Positions 5,328 to 8,106 of a stretch of 8,106 nucleotides of DNA are shown in pieces. The position numbers and the translations under genes were made by a program. The notes under the pieces were generated by a model. It saw only the letters and a list, made by a program, of their open reading frames with translations. It ran no database searches and was not told the origin of the DNA. Where the stretch lies: positions 1-8,106 of the forward strand of contig JAITCR010000007.1 in the NCBI GenBank assembly GCA_031282985.1, given 5' to 3'. Source of the DNA: Nitrososphaerota archaeon (GTDB lineage: Archaea; Thermoproteota; Bathyarchaeia; Bathyarchaeales; Bathycorpusculaceae). Within the stretch, counting starts at the first letter, position 1, and each line of letters starts with the position of its first letter.

Positions 5328-6335
5328 TTGCTCAAGTCCTCTCCAAATTTGCCCTCTCAAATACGCGTTTCCTTAGGTACCGCCATATATTTGGGTCTAC
5401 TTGAAGGCAAAATAGATGTAAACCCTACAACAGCATATTTAATGACTTACATCGAAGGAAAATGCACTGCTAACTGTGGCTTTTGCCCCCAAGCTAGAAA
5501 CAGCAAAAGTAATGCCGATAGACTCTCAAGAGTTACCTGGCCCTGTTTTCCTTTTTCTTCAGTAACTGCAGCGTTAGATACTGTGGTTAAAAATGGTAAA
5601 ATTAAACGCGTCTGCATACAGGCCTTAAATGTTCCTAACGTGTTTTTACACATTGAAGCTTTAGTTAAAGAAATAAAAAAACAACAAAATGTCCTTGTTT
5701 CTGTTTCTTGTCAACCATTAAACTGTCAAAACATCCAACTCCTCAAAAACGCTGGCGTTGATCGCATTGGCATTGCCTTAGATGCTGTAACTGAAACAAT
5801 TTTCCGTAAAATAAAAGGTGATACAGCGGGCAATGCATACAGTTGGAGCCATGAAATTAGTCTACTTAAAGAGGCCCTGTCAATTTTTGGAGTAGGTAAT
5901 GTTAGTACACATTTGATTGTGGGTTTAGGTGAAACTGAAAAAGAAGTTACAGATATAATTCAGTGGTGTGTAAACATGGACATTTTGCCTGCAATGTTTG
6001 CATTCACACCCGTTTGTGGCACTGTTTTAGAGAAGAACACACAACCGGATATTTTGTCTTATAGACGGTTACAGCTTGCACGATATCTGCTTGTTTATGG
6101 CATAACCCGTTTGGAACAGATACATTTTAACACAACTGGCAAAATAACGTCTTTCAAAGTAAACTCTGACGTTTTAGAAAATATTATAAATAGTGGTCAA
6201 CCATTCCAAACTTCAGGATGCCCCAATTGCAACAGGCCATTTTACAACGAAAAACCCCGCGGCCCGCTATATAATTATCCAAGAATTTTGAGCAAAAAAG
6301 AAATAGCTGAAATAAAAAAACAGTTAGTATATTAA
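5328..6335 (+). CDS. BioB/LipS-type radical SAM protein
   Basis: This 335-residue radical SAM enzyme carries the 4Fe-4S/SAM motif at Cys46, Cys50 and Cys53 (CTANCGFC). Further conserved-looking blocks are VCIQALN (95-101), VSCQPLN (126-132), RIGIALDA (146-153), STHLIVGLGETEKE (193-206), FAFTPVCGT (224-232) and a C-terminal TSGCPNCNRPFYNEK with Cys298 and Cys301. The layout resembles archaeal biotin-synthase-related proteins, including those shown in Thermococcus to act as lipoyl synthases LipS1/LipS2. The second Cys pair may help bind an auxiliary cluster (inference). The substrate cannot be fixed from sequence, and no lipoate carrier or partner gene is in the window. The start is TTG with a weak AGGT at 5316-5319. 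The gene runs toward, and its stop codon overlaps that of, the DRE-TIM enzyme gene. Confidence 0.88.
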   Translation: MLKSSPNLPSQIRVSLGTAIYLGLLEGKIDVNPTTAYLMTYIEGKCTANCGFCPQARNSKSNADRLSRVTWPCFPFSSVTAALDTVVKNGKIKRVCIQALNVPNVFLHIEALVKEIKKQQNVLVSVSCQPLNCQNIQLLKNAGVDRIGIALDAVTETIFRKIKGDTAGNAYSWSHEISLLKEALSIFGVGNVSTHLIVGLGETEKEVTDIIQWCVNMDILPAMFAFTPVCGTVLEKNTQPDILSYRRLQLARYLLVYGITRLEQIHFNTTGKITSFKVNSDVLENIINSGQPFQTSGCPNCNRPFYNEKPRGPLYNYPRILSKKEIAEIKKQLVY

Positions 6336-7657
6336 AGCGATGGTGATTTATTGTCAGAACTCATTTTTGGTTTTTGACGTGTTACCTGTTCTACAAGTCG
6401 CCAGAATTCATCCATAGCATAGCCTTTCTGTAACTCCTTCATTAGCTTCTTTACTTGATAATACGTCATTTGAGCTTCACCCTTATCTAAGCCTTCATGT
6501 GGACCTTTTATACGTCTGAAGAGTTCATCCATTTGCCTTGGAGATGCTCTAATTCCAGCTTTTTCCAACATTTCTTGAATTAAATTTTGACCTGTATTTC
6601 TACCTATAAAAACTGTGGTTTCTCGTCCAACAATTTCAGGTGGAAACGGCTCAAAAACTAGCGGATGAGCTAGCATTTCTTCAACATCTTCTTCTACTTC
6701 ATGAGCAAAAATGTTCTCACCAATGATTGGTTTATGGAATTGGATTGGTAACGCAAAAGCTTTTTCAGCTGTTTGAGAAATTCTTGAAATTTTACCCAAG
6801 TCAATACCTGTATCAATATTGTAGAGCAATTCCGCAGATGTTACAACTTCTTCAAATGGCGCAATGCCTGCGCGCTCGCCAAAACCGGCAATACATGTAT
6901 GCATATACGACACGCCCTCCTCCATAGCGGCTAACGTGTTTGCTGCAGCTAAACCGAAATCGTTATGACAGTGAATAGACATGGGAATCTTTTTCTTTAT
7001 AGTCTCAGACAAACCATCACGAACATGAGACATTAAATACTTCATAGATAAAGGCCTTATGAAACCAACAGAGTCTGCAAGACCCAGTCTAGATGCACCA
7101 GCATCCACAGCTTGCTGAAACACCTGCAATATATCCTCAATAGCCGTCCTTGTGCCATCCATAAGCATGAAATTAACTGTTGCCCCATGATTCTTGCAGT
7201 AAGTAATAGACTCCACAATTTTCTGTAACGCCTGCTTCTTGGTTATTTTATACCTATACTGCAAATTCAACCCATTAATAGGCGCTTCAAGGGTAATTTC
7301 TTTTATACCACATTCTAAGCATGCATCAATACTTGACTTAGTTGGTTCAGCAGAAGCAGTAAGTTTCGCATGCTCAAAACTCTCATTAACTATTTTACTA
7401 ACATTACGCTTTTCCTCATCTGAAAGAGCTGGAAAACCAACATTAATTATAGCTACACCCGACTCATCCATCAACTTGGCAAGTTTCACGCGCTCAACAT
7501 ACGTCAAATAAACAGTCGGTGCTTTAACTCCTTCACGAAATGTTTCATCCCAAATGAATATATGCTCAGGAAGCTTAGGCGGTAGATTCTTACGTAGCCT
7601 ATTATAATTAACAATTAGCCCCTGCGTTTCAAGCTTTTTAAATATGGTCTTCCTCAT
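6332..7657 (-). CDS. DRE-TIM Claisen-type enzyme (homocitrate/isopropylmalate synthase superfamily)
   Basis: This 441-residue enzyme belongs to the metal-dependent acyl-CoA condensing/lyase superfamily. The DRE motif is WDETFREG (Asp37, Arg41, Glu42). The metal-binding signature IHCHNDFGLAAAN carries His229, His231 and Asp233. GFGERAG (258-264) corresponds to the GxGERxGN loop but has Ile where Asn is usual. A C-terminal helical part begins FHKPIIGENIFAHEVEEDV (308-324), aligned with the GENAFAHESGIH region of synthases but lacking the ESGIH residues. The remainder (about 340-425) has PPEIVGRETTVFIGRNTG, as in the synthase subdomain, and no leucine-type regulatory domain is present. It could be a homocitrate, isopropylmalate or Re-citrate synthase relative, or an uncharacterised branch. 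Substrate is unresolved. It has its own promoter and ends in a shared TTAA with the radical SAM gene. Confidence 0.85.
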   Translation of the reverse strand: MRKTIFKKLETQGLIVNYNRLRKNLPPKLPEHIFIWDETFREGVKAPTVYLTYVERVKLAKLMDESGVAIINVGFPALSDEEKRNVSKIVNESFEHAKLTASAEPTKSSIDACLECGIKEITLEAPINGLNLQYRYKITKKQALQKIVESITYCKNHGATVNFMLMDGTRTAIEDILQVFQQAVDAGASRLGLADSVGFIRPLSMKYLMSHVRDGLSETIKKKIPMSIHCHNDFGLAAANTLAAMEEGVSYMHTCIAGFGERAGIAPFEEVVTSAELLYNIDTGIDLGKISRISQTAEKAFALPIQFHKPIIGENIFAHEVEEDVEEMLAHPLVFEPFPPEIVGRETTVFIGRNTGQNLIQEMLEKAGIRASPRQMDELFRRIKGPHEGLDKGEAQMTYYQVKKLMKELQKGYAMDEFWRLVEQVTRQKPKMSSDNKSPSL

Positions 7658-7712
7658 CTACTAGCCACGCCCAACAAGATAATAGCTTAAATTTAATGTT
7701 AAATTACAAGTT

Positions 7713-7724
7713 CTTATATAAAAA
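7713..7724 (-). promoter_or_regulatory. TATA box of the DRE-TIM enzyme gene
   Basis: The minus strand reads TTTTATATAAGA, a strong TATA consensus. It would set transcription start near 7692 and leave a leader of about 35 nt before ATG 7657. No convincing Shine-Dalgarno motif precedes that ATG. Confidence 0.6.
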
Positions 7725-7729
7725 CAGCA

Positions 7730-7910
7730 TTCTAAACTACAGTATATCCTCACTAATTAACCTTTGAGTACCATTATAAAAACAAAAATATTCTAAAAAC
7801 AACAACATAAAACACCAATTCAAACACAAATTACACACACAAACCAGCTATAAATTCAAAACAACAACAATAATAACACTATAAACACAACAACCAACAA
7901 AAACAAGAAC
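7730..7910. other. A+C-rich intergenic stretch
   Basis: About 180 bp of very A+C-rich low-complexity sequence; for example only 10 of 60 bases at 7801-7860 are G or T. No gene or RNA is seen. Its left edge adjoins the DRE-TIM promoter. Its right edge forms the T-rich tail (on the minus strand) of the terminator at 7914-7926. Confidence 0.5.
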
Positions 7911-7926
7911 AAAGCGCCTTCGGCGC
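7890..7926 (-). terminator. Hairpin and T-rich terminator after the partial gene
   Basis: On the minus strand GCGCC-GAA-GGCGC (7926-7914) forms a five-pair GC stem with a three-base loop, followed at once by TTTGTTCTTGTTTTTG. The hairpin begins about 15 bases after the stop of the partial gene at 7941. It is the only GC-rich palindrome in a very A+C-rich background, which strengthens the call. Archaeal termination depends mainly on the T-rich tract, and both features are present. Confidence 0.65.
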
Positions 7927-7940
7927 GAATTAACTAGACA

Positions 7941-8106
7941 CTACCAATTTGCATAATCATCAGTATCCCCCTCAACATAAACCAAACCACCCCCTTCATC
8001 AGACCCAGACACACCAACAAAATCCATAGCATAACCACAATTCGAACAACAAACCACCACCCTCTTCAACTTAACAGACACCTTTTCACAACTAAACACA
8101 GTAAGC
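7941..8106 (-). CDS. C-terminal end of a cysteine-containing (zinc-ribbon-like) protein, partial
   Basis: This is an open frame running in from the window edge with a tag stop at 7941-7943. The visible 54 residues begin LTVFSCEKVSVKLKRVVV, then CCSNCGYAMDF, a Gly/Ser-rich link (VGVSGSDEGGG), and end LVYVEGDTDDYANW. One upstream Cys and a C-C-x2-C knuckle could make half of a zinc ribbon, and the acidic aromatic tail is distinctive. Codons are G/T-ending and the start lies outside the window. The family is not recognised. It is followed by a terminator, which supports it as a real, expressed gene. Confidence 0.65.
   Translation of the reverse strand, partial: LTVFSCEKVSVKLKRVVVCCSNCGYAMDFVGVSGSDEGGGLVYVEGDTDDYANW

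Noticed and set aside
1..8106. tRNA, rRNA or known riboswitch
   Set aside because: No cloverleaf with a TTCGA-type arm and acceptor pairing, and no conserved ribosomal or riboswitch core, was seen in the intergenic parts.

Overview
The window looks like an AT-rich archaeal chromosome segment, possibly from a Bathyarchaeia-like lineage (lineage is inference). The evidence is TATA-like boxes about 25-45 bp upstream of starts, Shine-Dalgarno motifs combined with TTG starts, archaeal-type PyrD/PyrK, a DUF3786-type protein, an archaeal winged-helix regulator remnant, and a BioB/LipS-type radical SAM protein. Several genes are broken and short inverted-repeat elements are common, so this is a stable metabolic backbone with mobile-element debris between its parts.

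Left part (1-1402): a nested graveyard of mobile elements. A decayed IS5-type transposase gene (32 to about 567) is interrupted by a 119-bp inverted-repeat element (314-432) with a possible GAGC duplication. It is cut off at the left end of a dead IS630-type element (568-1402). That element has 18-bp near-perfect terminal repeats and a transposase broken by at least four frameshifts. Its right end supplies the stop codon of the neighbouring pyrK.

Pyrimidine operon (1400-3128, minus strand): pyrD (class 1B dihydroorotate dehydrogenase catalytic subunit) overlaps pyrK (FAD/2Fe-2S electron-transfer subunit) by 29 bases. Together they would encode the NAD-linked dihydroorotate dehydrogenase of UMP synthesis. 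A TATA box and a Shine-Dalgarno motif point to an internal TTG as the pyrD start. Upstream, on the same strand, is a DUF3786-like protein of unknown function (3293-3940).

Middle (3941-4873): about 930 bp without an intact gene. It holds a 17-nt perfect inverted repeat (4053-4224) directly abutting a 267-bp MITE-like element with 14-nt perfect terminal repeats (4225-4491), then a small winged-helix regulator pseudogene (4568-4823) with an ATT codon where the start should be and one frameshift. Next comes a two-helix membrane protein (4874-5281), possibly leaderless, whose C-terminal tail seems to have been swapped by a slip in a run of five A.

Right part (5328-8106): a radical SAM enzyme on the plus strand converges on a DRE-TIM Claisen-type enzyme (homocitrate/isopropylmalate synthase superfamily) on the minus strand. 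Their stop codons overlap in one TTAA. At the window edge is the C-terminal end of a cysteine-containing protein on the minus strand, followed by a hairpin plus T-rich terminator. The base composition swings strongly between G+T-rich and A+C-rich on a scale of a few hundred bases, even inside the pyrDK operon.
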